A DNA stretch of 64,000 bases from Roseateles puraquae (GTDB lineage Bacteria > Pseudomonadota > Gammaproteobacteria > Burkholderiales > Burkholderiaceae_C): positions 84,609 through 148,608 of the forward strand of contig NZ_NISI01000013.1 of the NCBI RefSeq assembly GCF_002205845.1, in the 5' to 3' direction. The position numbers were made by a program, and so were the translations under genes. Shown one piece after another: positions 36,450 to 44,642 of this stretch. Each line of letters begins with the position of its first letter. Position 1 is the first letter of the stretch. The notes beneath the pieces were generated by a model. The model did not search any database, had not been told where the DNA came from, and was given only the letters and a program-made list of their open reading frames with translations.

Positions 36450-37030
36450 TCACCAAGGCCCGTGGCCTGCAGGCCCGCGACCTGGTCGAGCGACGCCTGC
36501 AGCAGGTCGTCAATGAGGGCGAGCACGCGCTCGCGCTCCGGCGCTGCCAGCACATCGCCCAGCAGGCGATGCACCGGCGTGCTGATGGGCGAGCCCGTCA
36601 TGGCGCCGCGCGGCCCCGTGGGCAGTCCGCCGGCAGGCGTGCAGGGACGTTCGGTGAGGTCGATCATGGTGCCCACCAGGCGCAGCGGCCGCCCCTCGGG
36701 ACCGCGCTCGATGACCCGACCGCGCGAATGCACCAGCCGGTAGCCCGAGCCGTTGCTGCGCAGCCGAAAGCGCGCCTCGTACGTGGGCACCGCGCCGCGG
36801 ATGTGCTCGCGCATCCGCTCGACCATGGGGGCCAGGTCTTCAGGATGGACGCGGCAGCGCCAGAAATGCGTGCTGTCGGGGCTGTCGGGGTCCGGAAAGC
36901 CCAGCCGCTGCTTCCAGGCGGGGGAGTAGTGCACGGTTTCCAGTTCGGGCCGCAGGTCCCACAACGCCAATTCCCCGGTCTCGACGGCCTGACGCAATCT
37001 CAATTCCAGGCGGTGCGCGGCGAGGTTCAT
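36413..37030 (-). CDS. Stand-alone PAS-domain protein
   Basis: A 205-residue cytoplasmic protein. Residues 10-130 form a PAS-3-type fold (ELALWDLRPELETVHYSPAW, PDSPDSTHFWRCRVHPED, YEARFRLRSNGSGYRLVHSRG, GTMIDLTER). No kinase, GGDEF or DNA-binding domain follows; the last 75 residues are low in pattern. Such orphan PAS proteins may feed signals to a kinase in trans. The 3' end overlaps the convergent MFS gene, and the exonuclease gene lies one base downstream on the same strand side. Confidence 0.75.
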   Translation of the reverse strand: MNLAAHRLELRLRQAVETGELALWDLRPELETVHYSPAWKQRLGFPDPDSPDSTHFWRCRVHPEDLAPMVERMREHIRGAVPTYEARFRLRSNGSGYRLVHSRGRVIERGPEGRPLRLVGTMIDLTERPCTPAGGLPTGPRGAMTGSPISTPVHRLLGDVLAAPERERVLALIDDLLQASLDQVAGLQATGLGDQPADGRGGASR

Positions 37031-37031
37031 G

Positions 37032-37634
37032 TCAGCTCTCGTTCAAGGCCTTGTACACGAGCAGGGAGGCATGGGCATCGTTCGCAGCGTACTGCAGTTG
37101 CTGCGGCGTTAGCGTCGGGTTGGCCCAATTGGAGGTGGTGGCCTTCTTCGACTTGATGAAGCGCTGGCCCAGCACGACGGCGACCGCCACCTTCAGGCCG
37201 ACCGCGTCCTTGAAGCCCAGACGCTTCACCAGGTGGGACAGGTCGATGCTGCGCTCGAGGCGCAGGCCGAGCTTGCGCTGGATCTGCGGGCGGTCGGACG
37301 CCAACCCGAAACCCACCTTCACGATCTCGTCCGACTCGATGACGGCCTGCAGGAAGGGCAACACGCCCGGCGTGGCGGTCTGCACGATGTAGGCCCGCTC
37401 GGTGGTCGCAAACTGGATGACCTCGGGCCCGGTCTGCGGCGCGCCGGCCACGAAGACGGGCTTGCTCTCGGTATCAAAGCCGATGTGGACCGCCGCCCGG
37501 AGCTCGGCCTCGGCGGCCGCGAGCTGGTCAGGCGTGCGCAGCAGCTGGATGGCCTGCGGCGGCAGCGCCGGGTAGAGCGGCAGCGCCGCGATCTGCTCGC
37601 TGGTGGGACGCGCCCGGGGCGGGGGTCTGTGCAT
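37032..37634 (-). CDS. DEDDy 3'-5' exonuclease domain protein
   Basis: A 200-residue cytoplasmic nuclease of the DNA polymerase A exonuclease/RNase D type. Start at ATG 37634. The metal-binding motifs are HIGFDTESKP (Exo I), IDLSHLVKRLGF (Exo II region) and LQYAANDAHASLLVY (Exo III, YxxxD), in the expected order. The RNA-binding HRDC domain of RNase D is absent. It is transcribed towards the same end as the PAS gene upstream of it in orientation, and may act on RNA or DNA 3' ends. Confidence 0.87.
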   Translation of the reverse strand: MHRPPPRARPTSEQIAALPLYPALPPQAIQLLRTPDQLAAAEAELRAAVHIGFDTESKPVFVAGAPQTGPEVIQFATTERAYIVQTATPGVLPFLQAVIESDEIVKVGFGLASDRPQIQRKLGLRLERSIDLSHLVKRLGFKDAVGLKVAVAVVLGQRFIKSKKATTSNWANPTLTPQQLQYAANDAHASLLVYKALNES

Positions 37635-37677
37635 GGCGGCAGTATGCCGCCCAGGAACCCTCGCCAGCGCCTCCTGC

Positions 37678-37890
37678 TCAGGCCTGCGCCGAGCGGCCGG
37701 CCGGCGCCGGCTGGGCCGACCACTGTGGCTGCCGGGCCAGCTCGGCCGCCGTGGCGTCGTCGGCGGTGACGGCGTATTCGAGGCTGTTGCGCTCGACGAA
37801 CAGAGCGCTGCGGTAGCGCTGCAACAGGGCGCCCAGCGCACGACGGGCTTCGGTGGTGGGGCCGTTGAAGGTGAGGGTCAGGGTGGTCAT
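37678..37890 (-). CDS. Small hypothetical protein
   Basis: A 70-residue soluble protein starting MTTLTLTFNGPTTEARRALGALL, with a predicted beta strand, a helix and a second strand (VERNSLEYAVTADDAT), then a Pro/Ala-rich tail. No family recognised. It lies 43 nt upstream of the exonuclease gene in the same direction and could be co-transcribed with it. The codon pattern looks real but no strong ribosome binding site is seen. Confidence 0.5.
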   Translation of the reverse strand: MTTLTLTFNGPTTEARRALGALLQRYRSALFVERNSLEYAVTADDATAAELARQPQWSAQPAPAGRSAQA

Positions 37891-37986
37891 GGTGAGCTTT
37901 TGCAGCCGTGTACGCCACCAACGTTGCGCCGACCGCCCGGTTGACGCCGGATTGCTACGGCTTGTGAATGCGGCGGTTGCCAGGCG

Positions 37987-38595
37987 TCAGCGCCCGGCCA
38001 GCAAGGTGGCCACTTCGGCCGCCGACCGCACCCCCAGCTTGGCGAACACCCGCGCCCGGTGCACTTCCACCGTGCGCACCGACACGTTCAGCTCGTCGGC
38101 AATGATCTTGTTGAGCTTGCCGGCGGCCACACGGGTCATCACCTCGTGTTCTCGCTCCGTGAGGCTGGCCAGGCGGGCACTGCGCTCAGCGGCCTGGGCG
38201 CCTTCGGCCTGCATGGCGGCGTCCACCGCCAGGGCCTGCTCCAGGCGGTCGGCCAGGGCGTTGTCGCTGTAGGGCTTCTCCAGGAAATCGAAGGCGCCCT
38301 TTTTCAGCGCTTCCACCACCATCGGGATGTCGCCGTGGCCGGTCAGGAAGAGCACGGGGTTGCGCAACTGGCGCGCCAGCAGCTCGTCGTGCAGTCGGGT
38401 GCCGCTCATGGGCTCCATGCGCACGTCCAGCAGGAACACGCCGCGCGGCGGGGGCTCGCGGTCCAGCGTGTCCAGCAGGGTCGGGCCGCTGTCGAAGGGG
38501 CGCACCGCCAGGCCCCGCGAGCGCAGCAGGAAGGCGAGCGCGTCCCGCACGCCAGGGTCGTCGTCGACCAGATAGACGCTGCCAGGGTCATGCAT
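37987..38595 (-). CDS. dctR: FixJ/DctR-type response regulator
   Basis: A 202-residue regulator starting MHDPGSVYLVDDDPGVRDAL at 38595. The receiver domain has VDDD, the phospho-acceptor in FLLDVRMEPMSG, FLTGHGDIPMVV and FLEKPY. A LuxR-type helix-turn-helix follows (LTEREHEVMTRVAAGKLNK, VSVRTVEVHRARVFAKLGV). Its start overlaps the end of the kinase gene by 8 nt. Together with that kinase and the divergent dctPQM genes it matches the DctS/DctR system known from Rhodobacter, which induces C4-dicarboxylate uptake. Confidence 0.88.
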   Translation of the reverse strand: MHDPGSVYLVDDDPGVRDALAFLLRSRGLAVRPFDSGPTLLDTLDREPPPRGVFLLDVRMEPMSGTRLHDELLARQLRNPVLFLTGHGDIPMVVEALKKGAFDFLEKPYSDNALADRLEQALAVDAAMQAEGAQAAERSARLASLTEREHEVMTRVAAGKLNKIIADELNVSVRTVEVHRARVFAKLGVRSAAEVATLLAGR

Positions 38596-40501
38596 GCAGG
38601 GGCTCTCCATGGGGTTCGCGGCTGAGGGGCAGGCTGAACGAGAACAGCGCGCCGCCGCTGGCCACGTCGCTGGCATCGAGCACGCCCTGGTGGGCCTCGA
38701 CGATGGAGCGGCAGATGGCCAGCCCCATGCCCATGCCCTCGGCCTTGGTGGAATAGAACGCGGCGCAGAGCTGCTCGACGCGCTGGCCTTGCAGGCCGGG
38801 GCCGTTGTCCTGCACGTCCACCCGCACGAACTCGCCCGCCACGCGACTGCTGACCGTGATGCGCCGGCCTTGCTCGCGTGCCTGCAGCGCATCGGCTGCA
38901 TTGCGCACGAGGTTGATGACGACCTGCTCGATCAACACGGCATCGGCCAGCACCGACGGCACGCCGGAGGCCAGGCTCAAGGTCAGCGTCACGCCGCGGC
39001 GCTGGCAGTCGCGCTTGAGCAGTTCCACGGCGGCGGTGATGACCTCGTGCAGATCGCAGGCCTCGTGCCGCGGCTCGCGCCGCGTCAGGAACTCGCGGAT
39101 GCGCGCGACGATGCGGCCGGCATGCGCGGCCTGCTGGCCCAGGCGCTGCAGGGCGCCGCGCACGAGTTCGTCCTGCACGCCGAGCTTCTCCAGCGAGTTG
39201 CTCAGGCCCGCGCCATAGCTGGCGATGGCGGTCAGCGGCTGGTTCAGCTCATGCGCCAGCGTGGAGGCCACTTCGCCCAGCATGGTCAGGCGGGCGTTGT
39301 GAGCCAGGGTCTCGATCTGGCGGCGCTCGCGTTCTTCGAGCCGCTTGCGCTCGGTGATGTCGATGATGCTGCCCATCCAGCCGATCTGCCGCCCGCCGGC
39401 ATCCACCAACGGCGACTCGAACACCATCACATCCACCGACCGCCCGCTGCTGTGCTGCCAGCGCGCCTCGAAGCCCTCGCGCGGCGCCTGGCCGGCGAGG
39501 TTGCGGCGGTTGCGTTCGGTCAGCTCGTCCAGCGAATCCGGCGGCCAGTAGGGCATGGGCGGCAGCAGGCCCACCAACTGCTCGGCCGGCAGACCCACCA
39601 ACTCGCAGAAGGTGCGGTTGACGTAGAGCAGCCGGCCGTCGAAGTCCCGGGCGCGCAGCGCCACCAGGGCCGAGTCTTCCATCGCACGGCGCCAGGCCGC
39701 CTCGGTGCGGCCGGCCACCTCGGCGCGCTGCACCTGGCGCATCTGCCGGCGCAGCAGCCAGCTCGCCACGGCGATGAGCGGCAGGAAGCCCGCCACCAGC
39801 ACCCAGGCCAGCGGCCGGATGGCGGTGGGCGCGGGGTCGCGCAGGGTCAGCTCCAGCGCGGCGTCGGTCAGCGCCTCCTGGGCCAGCGGGCTGGCGCGCA
39901 GCGGCCCGGTCAGCGAGACGCGGTAGCTGGGCCGGGGCCCCTGCGCGGCACGCAGCGGCGACTCGGTGCTGGAGGCGATGACCTGGTCAGCACTGTCCAC
40001 CAGTTGCACGTCGTACTTGCGCGCCAGCCACCAGGGTACGCCGCGCTTGAGCAGCAGCGCGGGCGGATAGCGCACGACCAGCGTGCCGTCGGTGCCGACC
40101 GGTGCGGTCAGGTGCAGGGACAGGCCGTCTTCCAGGCGCACGTCGTCCGCCCGGCCCGACACTTCCGCCACGACGCGGAACCGCCCGTCCAGCCACGTGA
40201 CCGATTGCCAGAGGCGGCGCAGCCCATTGGCTGTTTCCGGGTGCGCCGCCAGGGCCGCCTCGCTCGGGACCACGCCCGCCAGCGCCTGGGCCAGCACGCG
40301 CAGATGCGCCTGCTCCTCGGCAATGCGGTCCCGCAACTGCGCTTCAGTGCTGAGCGCATCGGAGATGAGTGTCTGCCGCTGCTGCTCCTGCTCCTCGGCT
40401 TCGTTGGCCCGCACCCAGCCGAGCACGCCCAGCACAAACACCAGGGATAACCCCAGGGGTGCCAGCCACAGGCTTCGATGCAGGAACTCGCGCCACGTCA
40501 T
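38588..40501 (-). CDS. dctS: DctS-type PAS sensor histidine kinase
   Basis: A 637-residue inner-membrane kinase. Membrane helices near residues 12-32 and 235-258 flank a periplasmic sensor domain of about 200 residues. A PAS domain follows (about residues 270-395, with GLPAEQLVGLLPPMPYWP and GWMGSIIDITERKRL). The kinase core has TLAHELNQPLTAIASYG, NLVRNAADAL, QDNGPGLQ and GMGMGLAICRSIVE. The HELNQPL form is typical of the DctB/DctS/FixL group. It is divergent from dctP across a 113-nt control region. Confidence 0.88.
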   Translation of the reverse strand: MTWREFLHRSLWLAPLGLSLVFVLGVLGWVRANEAEEQEQQRQTLISDALSTEAQLRDRIAEEQAHLRVLAQALAGVVPSEAALAAHPETANGLRRLWQSVTWLDGRFRVVAEVSGRADDVRLEDGLSLHLTAPVGTDGTLVVRYPPALLLKRGVPWWLARKYDVQLVDSADQVIASSTESPLRAAQGPRPSYRVSLTGPLRASPLAQEALTDAALELTLRDPAPTAIRPLAWVLVAGFLPLIAVASWLLRRQMRQVQRAEVAGRTEAAWRRAMEDSALVALRARDFDGRLLYVNRTFCELVGLPAEQLVGLLPPMPYWPPDSLDELTERNRRNLAGQAPREGFEARWQHSSGRSVDVMVFESPLVDAGGRQIGWMGSIIDITERKRLEERERRQIETLAHNARLTMLGEVASTLAHELNQPLTAIASYGAGLSNSLEKLGVQDELVRGALQRLGQQAAHAGRIVARIREFLTRREPRHEACDLHEVITAAVELLKRDCQRRGVTLTLSLASGVPSVLADAVLIEQVVINLVRNAADALQAREQGRRITVSSRVAGEFVRVDVQDNGPGLQGQRVEQLCAAFYSTKAEGMGMGLAICRSIVEAHQGVLDASDVASGGALFSFSLPLSREPHGEPLHA

Positions 40502-40538
40502 GCCCTGCAGTCTAGAGAGGCGGGCCGGGCCTGCGAAA

Positions 40539-40552
40539 TGTGGAACTCCACA
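40539..40552. promoter_or_regulatory. Perfect palindrome in the dctS-dctP control region (candidate DctR site)
   Basis: TGTGGA, two bases and TCCACA form a perfect 14-bp palindrome at 40539-40552, between the divergent dctS and dctP starts and 63 nt before the dctP ATG. FixJ/LuxR-type regulators bind short dyads of this kind, so a DctR operator is the obvious candidate. No direct evidence. Confidence 0.55.
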
Positions 40553-40614
40553 ACTACCCGGCGCGCGCGTGGGTCGGAAGAATGCCGGCCATACCCACTA
40601 TTCGGAGACACACC

Positions 40615-41613
40615 ATGGCCCTGCGCCGTCTCATCCTCGCCACCGCCCTGGCCCTGCCGCTTGCCTCGTTCGCGCAGGCGCCCATCGTCATCAAGTTCAG
40701 CCACGTCGTCGCACCGGACACGCCCAAGGGCAAGGGCGCCCAGCGCTTCAAGGAACTGGCCGAGCAGCGCACCGGCGGCCGCGTGAAGGTCGAGGTCTAC
40801 CCGAACAGCCAGCTCTACAAGGACAAGGAAGAGCTCGAGGCCCTGCAACTGGGCTCGGTGCAGATGCTGGCCCCGTCGCTGGCCAAGTTCGGCCCGCTGG
40901 GTGTGAAGGAGTTCGAGGTCTTCGACCTGCCCTTCCTGTTCAGCGACACCGCCGCCTTCCGCGCCGTGACCGATGGCCAGGTCGGCGCCGACCTGTTCAA
41001 GAAGCTCGAACCCAAGGGCATCAAGGGCCTGGCCTACTGGGACAACGGCTTCCACATCATGAGCGCCAACAAGCCGCTGCATGCCGTGGCCGACTTCAAG
41101 GGCCTGAAGATGCGCATCCAGTCCAGCAAGGTGCTGGACGCCCAGATGCGCGCCCTGGGCGCCATCCCGCAGGTGATGGCCTTCAGCGAGCTCTACCAGG
41201 CGCTGCAGTCGGGCGTCGTGGACGGCACCGAAGGCGTGCCGAGCAACTTCTACACCCAGAAGATCTATGAAGTGCAGAAGCACATGACCCTGTCCAACCA
41301 CGGTCACCTCGCCTATGCGCTCATCGTGAACAAGAAGTTCTGGGACGGCCTGCCGGCCGACATCCGCACCCAGCTCGAGAGCGCGGTGAAGGACTCGACC
41401 ATCTACGCCAACGCGATTGCCGCCACCGAGAACGCCACGTCGCTGGACAAGATCAAGGCCGCTGGCAAGACCACCGTCTACACGCCCACCCCGGCGGAGA
41501 CCAACGAGTGGAAGAAGGCGCTGATGCCGGTCCACAAGGAAATGGAATCCCGCGTGGGCAAGGCGACCGTCGAAGCCGCCTACAAGGCCGCCGGCTTCGT
41601 CGCGCCGAAGTAA
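40615..41613 (+). CDS. dctP: TRAP transporter substrate-binding protein DctP
   Basis: A 332-residue periplasmic binding protein. The signal peptide is MALRRLILATALALPLASFAQA, with GGAG before the ATG at 40615. Landmarks are IVIKFSHVVAPDTPKGKGAQ, FDLPFLFSD, KGLKMRIQSSKVLDAQM with the carboxylate-binding Arg, and MAFSELYQALQSGVVDGTEG. This is the DctP subgroup that binds malate, succinate or fumarate. The two permease genes follow after a 142-nt structured spacer, and the divergent DctSR pair probably controls it. Confidence 0.93.
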   Translation: MALRRLILATALALPLASFAQAPIVIKFSHVVAPDTPKGKGAQRFKELAEQRTGGRVKVEVYPNSQLYKDKEELEALQLGSVQMLAPSLAKFGPLGVKEFEVFDLPFLFSDTAAFRAVTDGQVGADLFKKLEPKGIKGLAYWDNGFHIMSANKPLHAVADFKGLKMRIQSSKVLDAQMRALGAIPQVMAFSELYQALQSGVVDGTEGVPSNFYTQKIYEVQKHMTLSNHGHLAYALIVNKKFWDGLPADIRTQLESAVKDSTIYANAIAATENATSLDKIKAAGKTTVYTPTPAETNEWKKALMPVHKEMESRVGKATVEAAYKAAGFVAPK

Positions 41614-41625
41614 GACCACCCCCTA

Positions 41626-41691
41626 CGCGCTTCGCGCGCCCCCTCGAAGGGGGCACTCCCGTCCGACCGGCAAAGCCGGATCAGCGGGAGT
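41626..41691 (+). repeat. Tandem hairpins in the dctP-dctQ spacer
   Basis: Three stems follow each other: CGCGC/GCGCG around TT(C), GCCCCCT/AGGGGGC around CGA (41638-41654), and ACTCCCG/CGGGAGT (41655-41691) enclosing CCGGC/GCCGG. Such hairpin strings between genes are common in Burkholderiales. Here they would protect the dctP message or reduce read-through, giving more binding protein than permease, as usual in TRAP operons (inference). Confidence 0.65.
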
Positions 41692-41755
41692 CGCGCGAGA
41701 GGCGGCGGCGCTTCGCGCGCCTGGCAATTCATCTCGCTCCCGGGAGGGAACTTTC

Positions 41756-42304
41756 ATGATCAATCGAGTGCTGAATCATCTCGAGGAGTGGCTCATCGCC
41801 TTCCTCATCGGCGCTGCCACGCTGGTGATCTTCGTCGCCGTCGTGCATCGCTTCCTGTCGGGTGTGCCCTATATCCAGGACTACACGGTTCGGATGAACC
41901 TGTCCTGGGCGCAGGAGCTGTGCATCTTCATGTTCGTGTGGATGGCCAAGTTCGGGGCGGCCTATGGCGTGCGCACCGGCATCCACGTGGGCGTGGACGT
42001 GGTGCTGCGCAAGCTCAATGGCCCGGCCTACCGTGCACTCGTCGTGTTCGGCCTGCTGGCGGGCGCCGTGTTCACGGGCACCGTGGCCGCGCTGGGTGCC
42101 AACTTCGTGTGGCACATGTCGGAGACCGACCAGACCTCGGCTGACCTGGAGATCCCGATGTGGTGGGTCTACAGCTGCGTGCCACTGGGCTCCAGCCTGA
42201 TGTGCTACCGCTTCCTGCAGGTCGCCTGGAGCTTCCTGAAGACCGGTGAGCTGCCCCACCACGACCACGGCCACGTCGACGGGCTCGAGGAGGCCAAGGC
42301 ATGA
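41756..42304 (+). CDS. dctQ: TRAP transporter small permease DctQ
   Basis: A 182-residue inner-membrane protein with four helices (about residues 15-35, 50-70, 90-112 and 135-155). NLSWAQELCIFMFVWMAKFGAAYGVRTGIHV carries the conserved W(A/S)QE and the G...R..H segment of DctQ proteins. The ribosome binding site GGGAGGGA lies close before the ATG. The stop overlaps the ATG of dctM (ATGA). Confidence 0.92.
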   Translation: MINRVLNHLEEWLIAFLIGAATLVIFVAVVHRFLSGVPYIQDYTVRMNLSWAQELCIFMFVWMAKFGAAYGVRTGIHVGVDVVLRKLNGPAYRALVVFGLLAGAVFTGTVAALGANFVWHMSETDQTSADLEIPMWWVYSCVPLGSSLMCYRFLQVAWSFLKTGELPHHDHGHVDGLEEAKA

Positions 42305-43581
42305 ACGCATCCATCATCTTCGTCCTGCTGATCCTGCTCATGCTCACGGGCATGCCGATCAGCATCTCGCTGGGCCTGACCGTCCTGACCTTCCTGTTCA
42401 CGATGACGCAGGTGCCGATCGAATCGGTCGCACTGAAGCTGTTCACCGGCATCGAGAAGTTCGAGATCATGGCGATCCCGTTCTTCATCCTGGCCGGCAA
42501 CTTCCTGACGCATGGCGGGGTGGCGCGGCGGATGATCCGCTTCGCCTCCAGCATGGTGGGCCACTGGCACGGTGGCCTGGGCCTGGCCGGCGTGATGGCC
42601 TGCGCGCTGTTCGCGGCGGTGTCGGGCTCGTCGCCCGCCACGGTGGTGGCCATCGGTTCGGTCATCCTGCCGGCGATGGTGAAGCAGGGCTTCCCGAACA
42701 AGTTCGGCGCCGGCATCCTCACGACCTCCGGGTCGCTGGGCATCCTGATCCCGCCGTCGATCGCGATGGTGATGTATTCGGTCTCCACCAACGTGTCGGT
42801 GGGCGCGATGTTCATCGCCGGCATCGTGCCGGGCCTGGTGCTGGCCTTCCTGCTGGGCCTGACCACCTGGAACATCGCCCGCAAGAACAACTACCCGCGC
42901 CTGCCCAAGGCCACGGTCAAGGAGCGCCTGGTTGCCTTCAAGGAGAGCATCTGGGGCCTGCTGCTCATCGTCGTCGTCATGGGCGGCATCTACAGCGGCA
43001 TGTTCACGCCGACCGAAGCCGCCGCGATGGCAGCGGTGTACGCCTTCATCATCGCGGTGTTCGTCTACAAGGACCTGCCGCTCAAGCGCCTGCCCAAGGT
43101 GCTGCTGGACTCGGCCAGCATGAGCGCGATGCTGCTCTACATCATCACGAACGCGGTGCTGTTCAGCTTCCTGATGACGAGCGAGAACATCCCGCAGGCC
43201 ATGGCGGACTGGATGATCGCCCAAGGCTTCGGGCCGATCGCCTTCCTGCTGGTGGTCAACATCCTGCTGCTGCTGGCCGGCAATGTGATGGAGCCCAGCT
43301 CGATCATCCTGATCCTGGCGCCCATCCTGTTCCCGGTGGCCATGAAGCTGGGCATCGACCCCATCCACTTCGGCATCCTGATCGTCGTGAACATGGAAGT
43401 CGGCATGTGCCACCCGCCGGTGGGCCTGAACCTGTACGTGGCTTCGGGCATCACCAAGATGGGCATCAGCGAACTGACCATGGCCGTCATGCCCTGGCTG
43501 CTGACGATGCTGGGCTTCCTGCTGGTGGTGACCTACTGGCCCGGGCTGACCCTGTGGCTGCCGCACTTGCTGATGAAGTAA
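42301..43581 (+). CDS. dctM: TRAP transporter large permease DctM
   Basis: A 426-residue sodium-dependent permease of about twelve helices, the translocating subunit of the DctPQM system. Typical motifs are FFILAGNFLTHGGVARRMI, AAVSGSSPATVVAIGSVILP, ILTTSGSLGILIPPSIAMV, FTPTEAAAMAAVYAF and EVGMCHPPVGLNLYVAS. Translational coupling to dctQ is seen in the 4-nt overlap. A strong terminator follows 20 nt after the stop. Confidence 0.95.
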   Translation: MNASIIFVLLILLMLTGMPISISLGLTVLTFLFTMTQVPIESVALKLFTGIEKFEIMAIPFFILAGNFLTHGGVARRMIRFASSMVGHWHGGLGLAGVMACALFAAVSGSSPATVVAIGSVILPAMVKQGFPNKFGAGILTTSGSLGILIPPSIAMVMYSVSTNVSVGAMFIAGIVPGLVLAFLLGLTTWNIARKNNYPRLPKATVKERLVAFKESIWGLLLIVVVMGGIYSGMFTPTEAAAMAAVYAFIIAVFVYKDLPLKRLPKVLLDSASMSAMLLYIITNAVLFSFLMTSENIPQAMADWMIAQGFGPIAFLLVVNILLLLAGNVMEPSSIILILAPILFPVAMKLGIDPIHFGILIVVNMEVGMCHPPVGLNLYVASGITKMGISELTMAVMPWLLTMLGFLLVVTYWPGLTLWLPHLLMK

Positions 43582-43600
43582 GCGCCGCGGCAGGCATCTG

Positions 43601-43634
43601 GCGACAAGGGGCTTCGGCCCCTTTCGCCTTTCTT
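43601..43634 (+). terminator. Rho-independent terminator of the dctPQM operon
   Basis: AAGGGGC, a TTCG tetraloop and GCCCCTT form a 7-bp stem (43606-43623), extended by GCGA/TCGC across a one-base bulge, and followed by the T-rich CTTTCTT. It separates dctM from the NasT-like gene. Confidence 0.88.
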
Positions 43635-43685
43635 GGGCGCGCCTTCCAGCGACCCGGCACGGCCCTTGCGTAGCCCGGGCTGACC

Positions 43686-44303
43686 ATGACCACGCCCCTC
43701 TTTCCCCTGCCCGGTCTGCGCGTGCTGCTGGCCGACGCTGGCCAGCGCCGCAGCCCCGTCATCCGCCTGGAGCTGATTCGCCTGCGCTGCCAGTTGGTGG
43801 ATGTCATCGACCTGGTGGCCGAACCCGACGCCCTGCCCGCCGCGCTGGAGCGGCTGACGCCCGAGCTGCTGCTGATCGACTGCGACCAGCCCAGCCCCGC
43901 ATTGCTGAATCAACTGGCTGACGCCCTGCAGCGGCAGCCCCGGCCGGTGCTGCTGGTGGCTGAACAGATGAGCCCCGAGCAGATGCGCGCCGCCCTGGCT
44001 GCCGGGGTGAGCACCCTGCAACTGGCCGGCCTTCAACCCCAGCGGCTCGGCGCCCTGCTGCAACTGGCGCTGGCCCGCTTCGAGCACGACCAGAGCCTGC
44101 AGCGCGATCTGCGCCAGACCCAGACCCAACTGGCCGAGCGCAAGCTGGTGGAGCGCGCCCGCGGCATCCTGATGCGCGAGCAAGGGCTGGACGAGGAAGC
44201 GGCCTTCCAGCGCCTGCGCCAGATCGCCATGGACAGCGGCCAGACCCTCGCCGCCGTGGCCACCCGGCTCATCGAGGCCGACCAGTTGCTGCGACCGCGC
44301 TGA
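43686..44303 (+). CDS. nasT: NasT-like ANTAR-domain antiterminator
   Basis: A 205-residue cytoplasmic RNA-binding regulator. Residues 10-130 form a receiver-like domain with LLADAG and LLLIDCDQPSP; the conserved Lys near the end is missing (VLLVAEQMS), so it is probably not a normal phospho-receiver. Residues 140-198 form the ANTAR three-helix domain (ERKLVERARGILMREQGLDE, AMDSGQTLAAVATRLIE). NasT proteins let RNA polymerase pass a leader terminator when nitrate is present. The next transcript begins with two ANTAR-type hexaloop hairpins. The usual partner, the nitrate-binding NasS, is not in the window. Confidence 0.88.
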   Translation: MTTPLFPLPGLRVLLADAGQRRSPVIRLELIRLRCQLVDVIDLVAEPDALPAALERLTPELLLIDCDQPSPALLNQLADALQRQPRPVLLVAEQMSPEQMRAALAAGVSTLQLAGLQPQRLGALLQLALARFEHDQSLQRDLRQTQTQLAERKLVERARGILMREQGLDEEAAFQRLRQIAMDSGQTLAAVATRLIEADQLLRPR

Positions 44304-44429
44304 GCCTCGATCTGGGGCGGGCGCGCACCAAGGCGCACCAACTCGGGCAGGCGGCGACCTCGCCCAGCCCCGACCTGACGCACCGACACGGCGCGCCGAA
44401 CCCATCCGGGGCGGCGCCCCGGCCCGCCA
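44304..44429. other. Upstream part of the nrt control region
   Basis: This GC-rich stretch lies between the nasT stop and the NtrC-like site. It contains the direct repeat GCGCACCAAG/GCGCACCAAC at about 44322-44341. Nothing else is recognised. The rest of the 366-nt gap is described under the NtrC site, the sigma-54 promoter and the ANTAR leader. Confidence 0.4.
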
Positions 44430-44446
44430 TGCGCCATCGGCGTGCA
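44430..44446. promoter_or_regulatory. Candidate NtrC-binding site
   Basis: TGCGCCATCGGCGTGCA is a 17-bp dyad that differs from the NtrC consensus (TGCACC, five bases, GGTGCA) by one base per half-site. It is centred about 64 bp upstream of the transcription start predicted from the sigma-54 promoter, a usual position for an enhancer. Confidence 0.6.
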
Positions 44447-44475
44447 AGCCACCCGCAACTCGGCCCCTGCCAAGC

Positions 44476-44491
44476 TGGCACGCAACCTGCT
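44476..44491 (+). promoter_or_regulatory. Sigma-54 promoter of the nitrate transporter operon
   Basis: TGGCACGCAACCTGCT matches the RpoN consensus (TGGCACG, four bases, TTGCW) at all positions but one, with exact GG-N10-GC spacing (44477-44478 and 44489-44490). The predicted start is near 44502, three bases before the first ANTAR hairpin. This fits nitrogen-limitation control by NtrC. Confidence 0.88.
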
Positions 44492-44504
44492 CAAGCTCTC
44501 GTGA

Positions 44505-44642
44505 GACCTGCAATGGCGCAGGACTCTCGGGCCAGTCGGCACTTCACCCGGCTGGCACTTCGGGACAACGGCGTCCATCCTCTCCTATTGCGTCTTCGCT
44601 GCTGAAGTGCGGCGCGGGCGGAGCGTGGCTGCGACGCCGTTG
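44505..44642 (+). ncRNA. ANTAR-responsive leader RNA of the nitrate transporter operon
   Basis: Hairpin P1 is CCTGC/GCAGG with the six-base loop AATGGC (44507-44522). Hairpin P2 is GGAC/GTCC with the loop AACGGC (44563-44576). Both loops have A at position 1 and G at position 4, the signature recognised by ANTAR proteins. A 9-bp hairpin (44531-44556) lies between them. The P2 sequence CAACGGCGTC (44566-44575) is perfectly complementary to GACGCCGTTG (44633-44642), so P2 competes with a long-range pairing shortly before the nrtA start. No classical T-tract follows that alternative stem, so the final switch could act on Rho-dependent termination or translation. Confidence 0.75.

Noticed and set aside
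38594..40450. 618-codon plus-strand frame opposite dctS
   Set aside because: The opposite strand encodes a complete PAS histidine kinase with all motifs; this frame has no recognisable pattern.
40560..40600. Sigma-54 promoter upstream of dctP
   Set aside because: A GG-N10-GC spacing can be found, but the rest of the match is poor, and the regulator is FixJ-type, which does not need RpoN.
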